This document shows positions 44,707 through 53,407 of a stretch of 64,000 nt of DNA, one piece after another. The notes under the pieces were generated by a model. That model saw only the letters and a program-made list of their open reading frames with translations. It had not been told where the DNA came from and did not search any database. Source of the stretch: Nitrosomonas oligotropha (GTDB lineage Bacteria > Pseudomonadota > Gammaproteobacteria > Burkholderiales > Nitrosomonadaceae); contig NZ_FNOE01000001.1 in the NCBI RefSeq assembly GCF_900106555.1, positions 1 to 64,000 on the forward strand, in the 5' to 3' direction. Position 1 is the first letter of the stretch, and each line of letters opens with the position of its first letter. Both the position numbers and the translations under genes were made by a program.

Positions 44707-45801
44707 ATGCAAAAAGACTTTCATCATGCGACCACTTATGTGCTGGCGCGATTGGCCGGTTTTGATCACCCAGAAGCGGATATCATTGCCTATGCTTCGC
44801 AATATGTCGATGATGCAACAAATTCCGGTGTGATTCGCTTCACCGACGGTTCCATGTATGAACATATCAGTTCGGCGCATAAAACATTCGATTACAAAAA
44901 TTTTGACGAGCTGGCCAACCACCAGGCATGGCTGCCGTTCCATTTTTTGCCGGGTAATAATGAGGCGAATGCCGGACAGAATCCGCTGGATACCTTCATG
45001 GACAAAATCGTCTGCAAACCGGATAGCCCCATTGCCAGAGACATGGTAGCCGCGTGCATCAATAGCAAGAACAGTCCGCACGCGTTGCAGCGGCTCGGCA
45101 TTACCCTGCATGTTTATTCCGATACCTGGTCGCATCAGGGTTTCGCCGGAGTTAATCACAAGAACAACGATATCAGTAAGCTGAACGATGAGGACAATCC
45201 CGGCAATTACTTGGCGGCCCGGCTGAAGGATTTCTTTGGCGACGCGTTTGATGATGTCGCCAGTAAGCTGGTGGGCGATACCTTGCCGTTGGGTCACGGC
45301 GCCGCGCTTTCCTATCCGGATCGTCCCTATTTAAAGTGGAGTTACAAAGATCACCATAAGAACAAAGTCGTTAGAGATAACGCGGCGATTTTTCTACAGG
45401 CTGCGGAAAAAATGGTCATGGCTATGCAGCGTTTCCGCCTCAGGAATGCGAATGCCGATGTTCCCGGTTTGCAGGCTACCGATAAAGCCAGAATCGAAGC
45501 GTTGTTCCGCAATATCAAACACGAAGAGGAAAATGCCCGGCATCAGGCGTGGCTGGAACGTATCTCAACCGGTTATTTCAATTTCCCGCCGGTCAATCTC
45601 ACGTATATCGCTAAAGGGCCCGGCTCTTGGAAACACAAGGCGCTGGGCACGATCAGAGTTGCGAACGATAAAAGTCAGAAGTTTGAACTCAAACCTGACT
45701 TTCTGACCAGCCATTGGAAACTGTTTCACGACGCGCTGCAAGTGCACCGCTTTTATGTGATTCATGAATTGCTGCCGCGCTACGGCATTTGTGCGGCGTA
45801 G
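44707..45801 (+). CDS. DUF6765-like protein at the end of the glycyl radical operon
   Basis: This 364-residue protein starts MQKDFHHATTYVLARLAGFD and has VAYASQYVDDA-like and LGITLHVYSDTWSHQGFAG segments. These His/Asp patterns resemble helical metal-binding hydrolases of the zinc phospholipase C type and the uncharacterised DUF6765 group. It is 23 bp after the activase with an AAGGA site. Its presence in the operon suggests a hydrolytic step, but this is not established. Confidence 0.65.
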   Translation: MQKDFHHATTYVLARLAGFDHPEADIIAYASQYVDDATNSGVIRFTDGSMYEHISSAHKTFDYKNFDELANHQAWLPFHFLPGNNEANAGQNPLDTFMDKIVCKPDSPIARDMVAACINSKNSPHALQRLGITLHVYSDTWSHQGFAGVNHKNNDISKLNDEDNPGNYLAARLKDFFGDAFDDVASKLVGDTLPLGHGAALSYPDRPYLKWSYKDHHKNKVVRDNAAIFLQAAEKMVMAMQRFRLRNANADVPGLQATDKARIEALFRNIKHEEENARHQAWLERISTGYFNFPPVNLTYIAKGPGSWKHKALGTIRVANDKSQKFELKPDFLTSHWKLFHDALQVHRFYVIHELLPRYGICAA

Positions 45802-45820
45802 CGGTAATGCGCTGAAGGTT

Positions 45821-46336
45821 CTATTTCTGGCTGATTTTTTCGTCGAGATGCTCGACCTTGACTTTGGCTACGCCGTGCAAGCCGATCTTTTTGGCCGCGC
45901 CGTGTGATAAATCGATGATTCTGCCTTTCTTGAACGGTCCGCGGTCATTGACCAGAACGTCGACATGACGGCCGTTTTGCAAATTGGTCACCCGGACGCG
46001 CGATGGTAAAGGCAATGTTTTATGCGCGGCGGTTAAGCCATGCGGGACGAAGCGTGTTCCCATCGCGGTGCGATTGCCCGATTCCGAACCATACCAGGAA
46101 GCATGGCCGATCTCACGATAGCCGGCGGCCGAGCGCATCGGGTAGTAGGTGACGCCCTTTATCTTGTAAGGTTTGTTGTACGGTGCGGTGAGATTGGGGT
46201 AGCGTTGATTGCCCGCATCGGGTGAACGCTGCGAAGTGCCGGAAAACATCGAAGCGCAACCGCTGACCAAACCGGCGGTCAGCAGTATGACGCTCAAATG
46301 CTTGCGATAGGTTGACTGTTGCATCGTATCTTTCAT
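45821..46336 (-). CDS. rlpA: RlpA-like lipoprotein
   Basis: RlpA is an outer-membrane septal lytic transglycosylase of the double-psi beta-barrel fold. The 171-residue precursor has a lipobox LVSGC (Cys27), the conserved GHASWYGSESGNRTAMGTRF and VTNLQNGRHVDVLVNDRGPF with the catalytic Asp. The C-terminal SPOR domain found in longer RlpA proteins is absent, as in many other bacteria. It converges with the glycyl radical operon. Confidence 0.9.
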   Translation of the reverse strand: MKDTMQQSTYRKHLSVILLTAGLVSGCASMFSGTSQRSPDAGNQRYPNLTAPYNKPYKIKGVTYYPMRSAAGYREIGHASWYGSESGNRTAMGTRFVPHGLTAAHKTLPLPSRVRVTNLQNGRHVDVLVNDRGPFKKGRIIDLSHGAAKKIGLHGVAKVKVEHLDEKISQK

Positions 46337-46529
46337 ACAGAAGTGTTTCCAAAACGCGCTGGATTATAACGTTATCCGGCTGCCATTAGCTATGATCGAT
46401 GGCATGAGCTTTTGTTCGCATCACAAAATCTTGAATTTGCAGTGACCAATCATATTATCATCGCCAGCTGGTGCTGAAGTGACAAGATTGCGCCAGCGCA
46501 TTCAACGACAAAGGAAGAGGGATTGAACT

Positions 46530-47507
46530 ATGACGGATAACAGCCACATCAAAATCAATGGCGCGATCGCACGCGAGAATCCTTACGCCATGCTGCGCGA
46601 ACCGACATTTTCGGGCGTGCTGTCCTTCATGCGGCGCAATTACAGCAAGGATATTACCGGGGCCGATCTGGTGATCAGCGGTATTCCGTTCGATCTGGCG
46701 GTGACTTACCGCTCCGGTACGCGCTTCGGGCCGCAGGGCATTCGTTTGGCGTCGGCGGAAGTGGCGTCAATGAAACCTTATCCGTGGGGGTTCGATCCAT
46801 TCGAGAATCTCGCCGTGATCGATTTTGGCGACTGCTATCTCGATGTGCATAATCCGATGACGATCCATGAAACGATTGCCGCTCATGCCCGGCATATTCT
46901 GGCATCGGGTGCGCGCATGCTGACGTTTGGCGGCGATCACTATATCAGTTATCCGCTGCTGAAAGCGCATGCGGAAAAGTTTGGTGCGCCGCTCGCGTTG
47001 ATTCATTTCGATGCGCATAGCGATACCTGGTCAGACGATACGCCAAGTTCGCTGAATCATGGTTCGATGTTTTATAAAGCCGTGCAGGACGGATTGATCG
47101 ATCCCAAACATTCGGTACAAATCGGTATCCGTACCTGGAATGACGACTTCATGGGCATACATGTTTTGGATGCGACCTGGGTGCATCGGCATGGCACCGA
47201 TGCGGTGGTCGCCGAAGTTGAACGTATCGTCGGCGATCGTCCGACCTACTTTACCTTCGATATCGATTGCCTCGATCCGGCGTATGCGCCGGGCACCGGT
47301 ACGCCGGTGTGCGGCGGATTGACTACCGCGCAGGCACTGGCGATTATTCGCGGTTTTACCGGTATCAATCTGATCGGCATGGATATCGTGGAAGTGTCGC
47401 CGCCCTACGATCACAGCCAGATCACGGCGCTCGCCGCCGCGCATATCGCCTGCGATCTGATTTGTTTACTGGCGAAACGCAAAGCGGATGGGTTGTTGCA
47501 TATTTGA
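46530..47507 (+). CDS. speB: Agmatinase (ureohydrolase family)
   Basis: Agmatinase makes putrescine and urea from agmatine. The 325 residues have the ureohydrolase manganese motifs: GGDHYISYPLL, IHFDAHSDTW and FTFDIDCLDPAYAPGTGTP. Length and motifs match the SpeB type; arginase or guanidinobutyrase activity cannot be excluded. It has its own ribosome site aaggaagagg and stands alone. Confidence 0.9.
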   Translation: MTDNSHIKINGAIARENPYAMLREPTFSGVLSFMRRNYSKDITGADLVISGIPFDLAVTYRSGTRFGPQGIRLASAEVASMKPYPWGFDPFENLAVIDFGDCYLDVHNPMTIHETIAAHARHILASGARMLTFGGDHYISYPLLKAHAEKFGAPLALIHFDAHSDTWSDDTPSSLNHGSMFYKAVQDGLIDPKHSVQIGIRTWNDDFMGIHVLDATWVHRHGTDAVVAEVERIVGDRPTYFTFDIDCLDPAYAPGTGTPVCGGLTTAQALAIIRGFTGINLIGMDIVEVSPPYDHSQITALAAAHIACDLICLLAKRKADGLLHI

Positions 47508-47516
47508 CCGGGTGGC

Positions 47517-48758
47517 TTAAAAAACATAGCGTAAATTAATACCGCCACCCCAATCCGGACTGCGTTCCGAGAAACCTTTCAAGCCATAAATGTTGAGTCT
47601 GATATTGTTGCTGACTCTTTGGGAAAGATAGAGCGTGAGGTCTCTGCTGTCTTGCAGCCGCACGGGCGATTGTCCCATGTTGTAACTCGTTCCCACAGTG
47701 ACGGTTCCGGATAGCCGGTAACCGATTCCGGCTCCGCCATAAAATACGTTGTGAAACGTTACATTGGACGGATTGCCGAGTATCCGGTAGCCGAAAGTTG
47801 CGCTGAGTGTGAAATTCGAGATGGTTTTATACAGATCTCCTTGAATTGCGTAATCGACCTGGCCGGTACCCAGGTTCTGGCTGGTGCTGGCCGTGGGGAT
47901 TTTTAACCGGGCGGTGATATCAAAGGCGATACCGGTCGGCGCATGATCGATTAAGTTGTAGCTAAAGGCGGTAACCATGTCGCCCAGCCCCGAGCGGCTT
48001 GTGCTTGAAAGCGCGGAACCGCCCAACGGAATGCCGCCCGCCAGGCCGAGCGCGCCTACTTTAAGTTGCCTTAATTTGCCAATAGCATCCGTTGAATCAT
48101 CATCGCCAACATCACTTCCGCCACTGCCATCGTCAACACCGCCGCCGTCGTCAATACCTCCGCCACCACTGCCGCTATCGTCTCCGCCGCCGTCATCGCT
48201 GCCCCCGCCACCACTGCCGCTGTCGTCGCCACTGCCGTCATCGCTGCCTCCACCGCTGCCGCTATCGTCGTCACCACCGTCACTGCCGCTACCGCTACCG
48301 CCGCCATCATCATCGTCATCGCTTCCACCACCCCCGCCGGAGCCGGAGTTTCCACCTGAGCCTGAGTTGTTTCCATTTTCGGAGATAATCACCGGACAAT
48401 TGATGTTTAGTTCATCGCAAATAACAATACCGCCACCACTGGAGCCTCCGCTCACACCACCTCCATTAATTATGGTTCCTCTGCCATCGATCCCGCCGAT
48501 CCCGGGCCCCAGCACATTGCCCGGCCCGGTCATATTGAGATACGGAAGGGTTACCCGGAAGGATGCCCGGCCCTTGTCGTAGCGAGCCGTGAAAGGGACA
48601 TACCAAATATCGGTTGCGGATGGTCCGCCGTATTTGCCCGTTGTGAAGTCGGTTGCAGTGCTGAAGCTGAACCCATTCGCAAATACTGCGGGGGAATTAC
48701 AGGCAATGGATAGAAAGAGAATGAACTGAAATGGCTGAAATGATAGGAATCGGCGCAT
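47517..48758 (-). CDS. Beta-barrel outer-membrane protein with Gly/Ser/Asp tract
   Basis: This 413-residue protein has a signal peptide (residues about 1-27, ending AVFANG) and a C-terminal beta-barrel pattern with alternating aromatic residues and a terminal F (GGINLRYVF). The middle, about residues 110-230, is a low-complexity tract of Gly, Ser and Asp. The barrel part (LTLYLSQRVSNNIRLNIYGL) resembles transporter-like outer-membrane proteins. The repeat tract looks slippage-prone and could be variable in length. Confidence 0.75.
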   Translation of the reverse strand: MRRFLSFQPFQFILFLSIACNSPAVFANGFSFSTATDFTTGKYGGPSATDIWYVPFTARYDKGRASFRVTLPYLNMTGPGNVLGPGIGGIDGRGTIINGGGVSGGSSGGGIVICDELNINCPVIISENGNNSGSGGNSGSGGGGGSDDDDDGGGSGSGSDGGDDDSGSGGGSDDGSGDDSGSGGGGSDDGGGDDSGSGGGGIDDGGGVDDGSGGSDVGDDDSTDAIGKLRQLKVGALGLAGGIPLGGSALSSTSRSGLGDMVTAFSYNLIDHAPTGIAFDITARLKIPTASTSQNLGTGQVDYAIQGDLYKTISNFTLSATFGYRILGNPSNVTFHNVFYGGAGIGYRLSGTVTVGTSYNMGQSPVRLQDSRDLTLYLSQRVSNNIRLNIYGLKGFSERSPDWGGGINLRYVF

Positions 48759-48922
48759 GGAGACTTGCTATGGTTGGGGTTAGTTTCGTGCTCGACATGT
48801 ATGGGGTTATTTCCTACATTGTTGAGTGTAATTATCTTACATAGGATAAAACTAACAATTTGAAAAATTAATAAGTATTTTACTGATTTAGATTTGAGAA
48901 ACCATTGATCGCGCGTGCTTGC

Positions 48923-50593
48923 TCAGCGATCAAAATCCCTGTCGCGATGACTGAAGTCCCTGTCTTGATGACCGCTATGATCGCGAATTTGGTCTCTATC
49001 CAGGACATGATCTCTATCCGGGATATGATCCCTATCGCGGGTATGATCTCTATCCGGGGTATCAATGTCGCGGAGGTTGTCTTTGTGGTCGCTTGGTCTT
49101 TCGGAGCGATCCGGCATCTCCGTGGGCTTCTCGGGTTTATCCACGGAGCCGTGACCGGAAAGATTCTGCTCGCGGTTATCTTGCGGCTTTTCACCATGAT
49201 CGCTTCCGGAAGAGCCGGAATGGTCTGTTTTCTCCTCACGGCTGGCGGGGATGGCTGCGTCTTTGGCATGAGAATCGCCTCCGGATGCGTGATTCTTGCC
49301 TGAATGGTCCCCGGTATCCTTTTTTAATTCACTTTTATGATCCGAGCCAGAACCGCTGCCCTGGTTCTGCTCGCTTTTGTTATTTTGAAGCGATTTGGCC
49401 TCATGCTCGTTACCGGAGTTATTTTTTTTGCCGTGATCGCTGGTGTCGATTCCATCGTTGCCGATTCTTTCCAGAATTTGCAGTTGCACCGGCACTTCTT
49501 GCTTGAGTTCAATCCGTTCGGGATTGATTCGCTGATCCGCACCGGGCCGGCCGCTGATCTGAATGCGTTGATCTAGTCTGAGGTCGCTCCTTGCGTTGCC
49601 GGCAACCGAGCTGCCCGGATCCAACGTGACAATCCGGTTACTCAGGTTTAATTCGTTACCATCCAGCGCATGGATATAGCCTTCGATCACGACATGATCG
49701 ACATTGCCGATACTCTGGCGGGTCGGTTCCGCTTGAACCTGATGCGCCTTCATTTGCAGGCCATCCCAACGGCCGGCGATCGACACTTCCATGCCTTTTG
49801 CCAGACCTTGCGGCATTAATTTGGCGTCGTGATGGATACGGGTGCCATTGACTTCAATGCCTTGTTCGTCAATTTGTGTGATATGGCCGTTTAATCTGGC
49901 TTCCGCACGCGGTGCAATGGTCTCGACGCGCGAGGCGGCAATCGTGCCGCTGGAAAGCCGGTGACCGCTGATTTGTACCCAATCGCCGTTTTTCAGATGG
50001 GAGAAATTACCGTGCTCGCCGCCTTGTCCGACCCTTACGGTTTGCCCCAATACTTGCATTTCTCCTTTCGTGGCATCGAAGTGGCTGACCGGACCAATTG
50101 CGGCATGGATCACTGCAATGTTGCGCGCAGTGAGTTTATCGCCTGTACCGAGCGCCCGGGCGGCAACGACTTGGCCTACGGCCAGTTCGCGTGCGGTGGT
50201 TGGCTGGCCATCCATAGAGATGGTTGTGCCGGAGCTGTACTGAATTTCAATGCCGTTGACACAAATACTGGCGAATCCGGTGATAACGCCCACAATTCCT
50301 GTACCGCCGATACCGCCATCGTCTGCGATGTTTTCGGTTCCACCGATTCCGCCTTGGGGATTGCCGGTGCCACCCATTCCACCATCGTGCAAGCCAGTCC
50401 CGCCAATGCCGGATTGAGCCGCGCCGGTACCGCCGATTCCGGAGTGGGCAAGAATGGCAGGATTAACGAGAGAAGCGTTGCTGTCGCAGTTATTTTGCGC
50501 GAATGCGCTGACCGCGCATGAGAATGTCAAAGCGATGATGCCGAATTGACGCAAGCTGGTTTGGCATATCGCCGCTAATGAAATTTTTTTCAT
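48923..50593 (-). CDS. DUF5666 protein with repetitive C-terminal tail
   Basis: This about 556-residue exported protein has a signal peptide, five N-terminal Gly-rich repeats (GGIGGTG type), then tandem DUF5666-like beta-barrel domains (GQVVAARALGTGDKLTARNI, HLKNGDWVQISGHRLSSGTI, EVNGTRIHHDAKLMPQGL). The C-terminal about 200 residues are a low-complexity acidic and basic tail (DRDHIPDRDHVLDRDQIRDH). It ends the operon after the DUF6502 gene, a pairing seen in many betaproteobacteria. Function is unknown. Confidence 0.75.
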   Translation of the reverse strand: MKKISLAAICQTSLRQFGIIALTFSCAVSAFAQNNCDSNASLVNPAILAHSGIGGTGAAQSGIGGTGLHDGGMGGTGNPQGGIGGTENIADDGGIGGTGIVGVITGFASICVNGIEIQYSSGTTISMDGQPTTARELAVGQVVAARALGTGDKLTARNIAVIHAAIGPVSHFDATKGEMQVLGQTVRVGQGGEHGNFSHLKNGDWVQISGHRLSSGTIAASRVETIAPRAEARLNGHITQIDEQGIEVNGTRIHHDAKLMPQGLAKGMEVSIAGRWDGLQMKAHQVQAEPTRQSIGNVDHVVIEGYIHALDGNELNLSNRIVTLDPGSSVAGNARSDLRLDQRIQISGRPGADQRINPERIELKQEVPVQLQILERIGNDGIDTSDHGKKNNSGNEHEAKSLQNNKSEQNQGSGSGSDHKSELKKDTGDHSGKNHASGGDSHAKDAAIPASREEKTDHSGSSGSDHGEKPQDNREQNLSGHGSVDKPEKPTEMPDRSERPSDHKDNLRDIDTPDRDHTRDRDHIPDRDHVLDRDQIRDHSGHQDRDFSHRDRDFDR

Positions 50594-50616
50594 TCGGATA
50601 GATTCAAGTTCTTGTG

Positions 50617-51489
50617 CTAGGAATGCGAATCGCTTGTTGGCCCGGGGGCTTTTTCCGGTTCGACCGGCTCGCTGTAATAATAAATGCCAAATGTCATGCG
50701 GTAATTCGGTTCGCATTTTTGCGCATCGCTTTTTTCCAGTTCCAAGGCGGTCTTGTTGATTGCAAGTAAGGATTCCATGCCCAGTTGCGCGGATTTCTCA
50801 GCGAGTATTTTGACTGAGTCGGCGCTCAATCCATCGTAGTAAACACTGCGCTCCAGGAAAGGCTGACTGTGACCGAGCAGGTTGCTGGTTGCCGCCGCTG
50901 CGTGATCGTGTAAGTTATGGCCAAAATAAAAAACTTTCTCGTCAAAGCCATGAGCGGGAATGAACGCCGCCGTATTGAGACAAACGCGGTTTTCTTCGTC
51001 GAAGTGAGCAACGCCAAGCCTTAACCACTCATCCAGCACAACCCGTGAACGGATATCGCAGCTCACACTGGCGACCAATCCCTCGAAAGAAATATCACCA
51101 CCTTCCCGGGCGAATCGTGGCAGCCGTTTGGGTTGATTGTTTTCGTCCAGATAACGGGGATCGCTGCTCCAGAGACTGACCAGCCGGGCTCCGAGTGAAA
51201 CCGCTTGTGGCGTGGTTTCGGTGTCGGCATAACTGCCATGGCGCAATCGCTTGATGTCTTTGCGGTGAATACCGGTCAGCAAACTGAGATGACTATCCGT
51301 GGAAGGTTTATCACCGATTTTGAAGTCGTTTGCCGCCACTTCGACATATAAATCTTTCAGCATTTCCGTCAGAAAGGGATAGGTGATTCCTTTGGCCAGC
51401 ATCAGTTTGATGAATGGACGTAATACCCGGCGCACTGCTGTGATCAGTGCCGGTGAAAGATTTGAATTGGTTGAATGAACACCATGCAT
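50617..51489 (-). CDS. DUF6502-family protein
   Basis: This 290-residue soluble protein matches the DUF6502 family, with an N-terminal helical region (RVLRPFIKLMLAKGITYPFL) that looks like a winged helix-turn-helix and GIHRKDIKRLRHGSY. It is likely a regulator of the DUF5666 gene that follows 23 bp downstream. It is divergent from the copper-protein gene, sharing the promoter region with it. Confidence 0.75.
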   Translation of the reverse strand: MHGVHSTNSNLSPALITAVRRVLRPFIKLMLAKGITYPFLTEMLKDLYVEVAANDFKIGDKPSTDSHLSLLTGIHRKDIKRLRHGSYADTETTPQAVSLGARLVSLWSSDPRYLDENNQPKRLPRFAREGGDISFEGLVASVSCDIRSRVVLDEWLRLGVAHFDEENRVCLNTAAFIPAHGFDEKVFYFGHNLHDHAAAATSNLLGHSQPFLERSVYYDGLSADSVKILAEKSAQLGMESLLAINKTALELEKSDAQKCEPNYRMTFGIYYYSEPVEPEKAPGPTSDSHS

Positions 51490-51554
51490 AACAATTGTCC
51501 ACGAGGAAGTAAAACGCCATTAACTAATGATTGCAAATCATTTTAGCATGTTGT

Positions 51555-51573
51555 GGGAAAATATCACACAAAA
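51555..51573. repeat. Direct repeat, first copy, near the -35 element
   Basis: The 19 bases gggaaaatatcacacaaaa recur exactly at 51616-51634, 61 bp apart. This copy ends just upstream of the TTGACA -35 element of the divergent region, so it is a candidate regulator site. The short half-palindrome gtg...cac inside it may be a protein half-site. Confidence 0.7.
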
Positions 51574-51575
51574 TA

Positions 51576-51604
51576 TTGACATGGAAATTTTTCCCACGTA
51601 TAGT
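51576..51604 (+). promoter_or_regulatory. Sigma-70 promoter for the copper-protein gene
   Basis: A consensus -35 TTGACA (51576-51581) and a TATAGT -10 (51599-51604) are separated by the ideal 17 bp. Transcription would start near 51611 and run into the gene at 51726, giving a leader of about 115 bases. Confidence 0.8.
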
Positions 51605-51615
51605 TCTTTCCATGC

Positions 51616-51634
51616 GGGAAAATATCACACAAAA
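51616..51634. repeat. Direct repeat, second copy, just downstream of the promoter
   Basis: Exact 19-bp copy of 51555-51573 located a few bases after the predicted transcription start. Two copies, one on each side of the promoter, are the arrangement of repressor sites that act by looping or by roadblock. Confidence 0.7.
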
Positions 51635-51725
51635 ATAAAGATAGAGAAAGATAGCCTTCAGGAATGAAGAGTTAAATTGAAGGTGAAAGCTGCAGTTTTT
51701 AGTTAAATCAAAGGAGGGGTTTGAT

Positions 51726-52496
51726 ATGTTTCAGAAATCAGTCGTCAGAAAGATTACGGGCGTCATTGCTTGCTGCTCAACAGTCTTGGTTTTGTCAGCA
51801 AGCAATGTTTGGGCTGACGGCAATCAAGTTAATTTTTCGCTGACCGATATTCCGGGCCGCTGGTTTGACACCGGATCGGCGATTGCAGGTAACCGTTCGA
51901 TAGCCGTCGCCACACCGGGCGTGCAAGTTAATTTTTCCGGTAACTCAAATACGGTACATACCAGAACCAGCTTGATTTACCCCACTGGCGCGGCAGGCAT
52001 GCCATTTAATACCGATCCCAAGAAAGGCGGCGACAGTCTGACACTGACGACGCCGGGATTGTATGTCTTTACTTGCAGTATTCACCCGTACATGTTTGGC
52101 GCGGTGATTGTGGACGATCCGGCAACTACCGGACTGGATCTGGGTTCTTCACTCAGCCTGATCAACGGTATTACGGTTCCAAGCAGCAGCGATCTCGCTA
52201 CACGGTTGTTACGGACATTCTTCATTGCGACCAATCCAGCCAATTGGCAGAACTACGCCAGTAATGCAAAGTGGCATATCACTTATCCCAACGTTGATGT
52301 GCGTGTCGATATCGGTGTCGTCAATTTGCCAGCCGTATTGAATGCGCGCTATGACAATGACATCAATCTGTCCGCGTTGCAAAATCCCGCAATCCCGGCG
52401 GTTGGGGAAATCTGGGCGGCGACGCAATTTGAGATGACTTCGGGAAAATCCAAACCGGGAACCGTGTCCGCATTGATGGCACTAACTGGCAAGTAA
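51726..52496 (+). CDS. Cupredoxin-type copper protein, 5' part of a frameshifted gene
   Basis: This 256-residue exported protein has a signal peptide (residues 1-30) and a cupredoxin domain with a complete type 1 copper site: His78, Cys117, His120 and Met123 (VFTCSIHPYM). The C-terminus (SGKSKPGTVSALMALTGK) should instead read on in another frame as IDGTNWQVTRKVALPSIK, which is the start of the following beta-propeller. One base is therefore missing near 52470, and this is the 5' half of a fused copper-propeller protein. It is exported, so it probably acts in periplasmic electron transfer or copper handling. Confidence 0.8.
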   Translation: MFQKSVVRKITGVIACCSTVLVLSASNVWADGNQVNFSLTDIPGRWFDTGSAIAGNRSIAVATPGVQVNFSGNSNTVHTRTSLIYPTGAAGMPFNTDPKKGGDSLTLTTPGLYVFTCSIHPYMFGAVIVDDPATTGLDLGSSLSLINGITVPSSSDLATRLLRTFFIATNPANWQNYASNAKWHITYPNVDVRVDIGVVNLPAVLNARYDNDINLSALQNPAIPAVGEIWAATQFEMTSGKSKPGTVSALMALTGK

Positions 52497-52504
52497 CACG
52501 CAAG

Positions 52505-53320
52505 GTGGCGCTGCCTTCGATCAAAATGAACAATCCGCACAATATGTGGACGGATAGGGATCAGAACGTGATCTATGTAACGCAATGGTTTGACAAAAAA
52601 CTGACGGTTTATGACCGCAAGACCGGCGCACTGATCCGCAACGTATCCGTTGGTGAAGCGCCAGCGCATGTGATGACGCTGACCGATACGGATAGGTTGC
52701 ATATTACTAACAATGGCGATACCCGCACGGATTCCGTGATGGAATTGAGTCCACTGGCTGCTCAAGTGCTGCGCCGGATGGATATTGGACGGGACAATGC
52801 GCACGCGCACTGGATGAGTCATGACGGCAAAACCATGGTGACACCGAATGTGCTATCCGGCGATACCACGCAATATAACTTCAAAACAAATTCCATCGAT
52901 GCCATTTTGCCCGTGAGCGGACATTTCAGCCATCCGCTGGCCACCGGCATGATGCCGGATGCCAGCAAGTATTATGTCGCTAATTTGCTGGATAGCACCA
53001 TCACGGTGGTCGACATGAAATTACATACCGTTATCAAGCATATTAACCTGATTGAGCATTACGATCCGCTATCCGGTGCCATCTCGGGTCCTGTCGGCGC
53101 GTTACCGATCCAAACGCCGGTATCGCCGGATGGAAAAAATATGGTTACGGCGAATACGCTGACCGGTACGATTACCATCGTCGATACGCGCCCCAATTTG
53201 GCAACAACCGATGAAGTGGTGGCTATGCTGCCGTGCGATCCCGGTTGTCATGGTGTGCAATACGGAGCCAAGAAAGGCGGCGGTTATTACGCGTACGTCA
53301 CCAGTAAATTCTCGAACTGA
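52505..53320 (+). CDS. YncE-type beta-propeller, 3' part of a frameshifted gene
   Basis: A 271-residue seven-bladed-propeller-like domain (NVIYVTQWFDKKLTVYDRKT, SHDGKTMVTPNVLSGDTTQY, SKYYVANLLDSTITVVDMKL, TANTLTGTITIVDTRPN). Its nominal GTG start at 52505 lies inside the same open frame as the natural continuation of the copper domain. A short repeat-like block pattern is visible. The conserved CDPGCHGVQYGAKKGGG suggests a haem or metal site. Whether the gene is inactive or the sequence has an error is not known. Confidence 0.75.
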   Translation: MALPSIKMNNPHNMWTDRDQNVIYVTQWFDKKLTVYDRKTGALIRNVSVGEAPAHVMTLTDTDRLHITNNGDTRTDSVMELSPLAAQVLRRMDIGRDNAHAHWMSHDGKTMVTPNVLSGDTTQYNFKTNSIDAILPVSGHFSHPLATGMMPDASKYYVANLLDSTITVVDMKLHTVIKHINLIEHYDPLSGAISGPVGALPIQTPVSPDGKNMVTANTLTGTITIVDTRPNLATTDEVVAMLPCDPGCHGVQYGAKKGGGYYAYVTSKFSN

Positions 53321-53407
53321 ATGTTGGATAGAAAGGTATTTTTAGAAATATGTTGTTAATTTAAATGTTGTACTGTGTTTGTTACTTTTATCAATGAGGA
53401 GAAAAAA

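Noticed and set aside
37813..45801. A bacterial microcompartment-linked glycyl radical locus
   Set aside because: No shell protein, aldehyde dehydrogenase or phosphotransacylase genes occur in or around the operon.
47977..48582. A proline-rich 201-residue protein on the plus strand
   Set aside because: It is the antisense reading of the Gly/Ser/Asp tract of the outer-membrane protein.
51551..51571. A CRP binding site in the copper-protein promoter
   Set aside because: The TGTG and CACA half-sites are one base too far apart, and the second copy of the repeat lacks the TGTG half.
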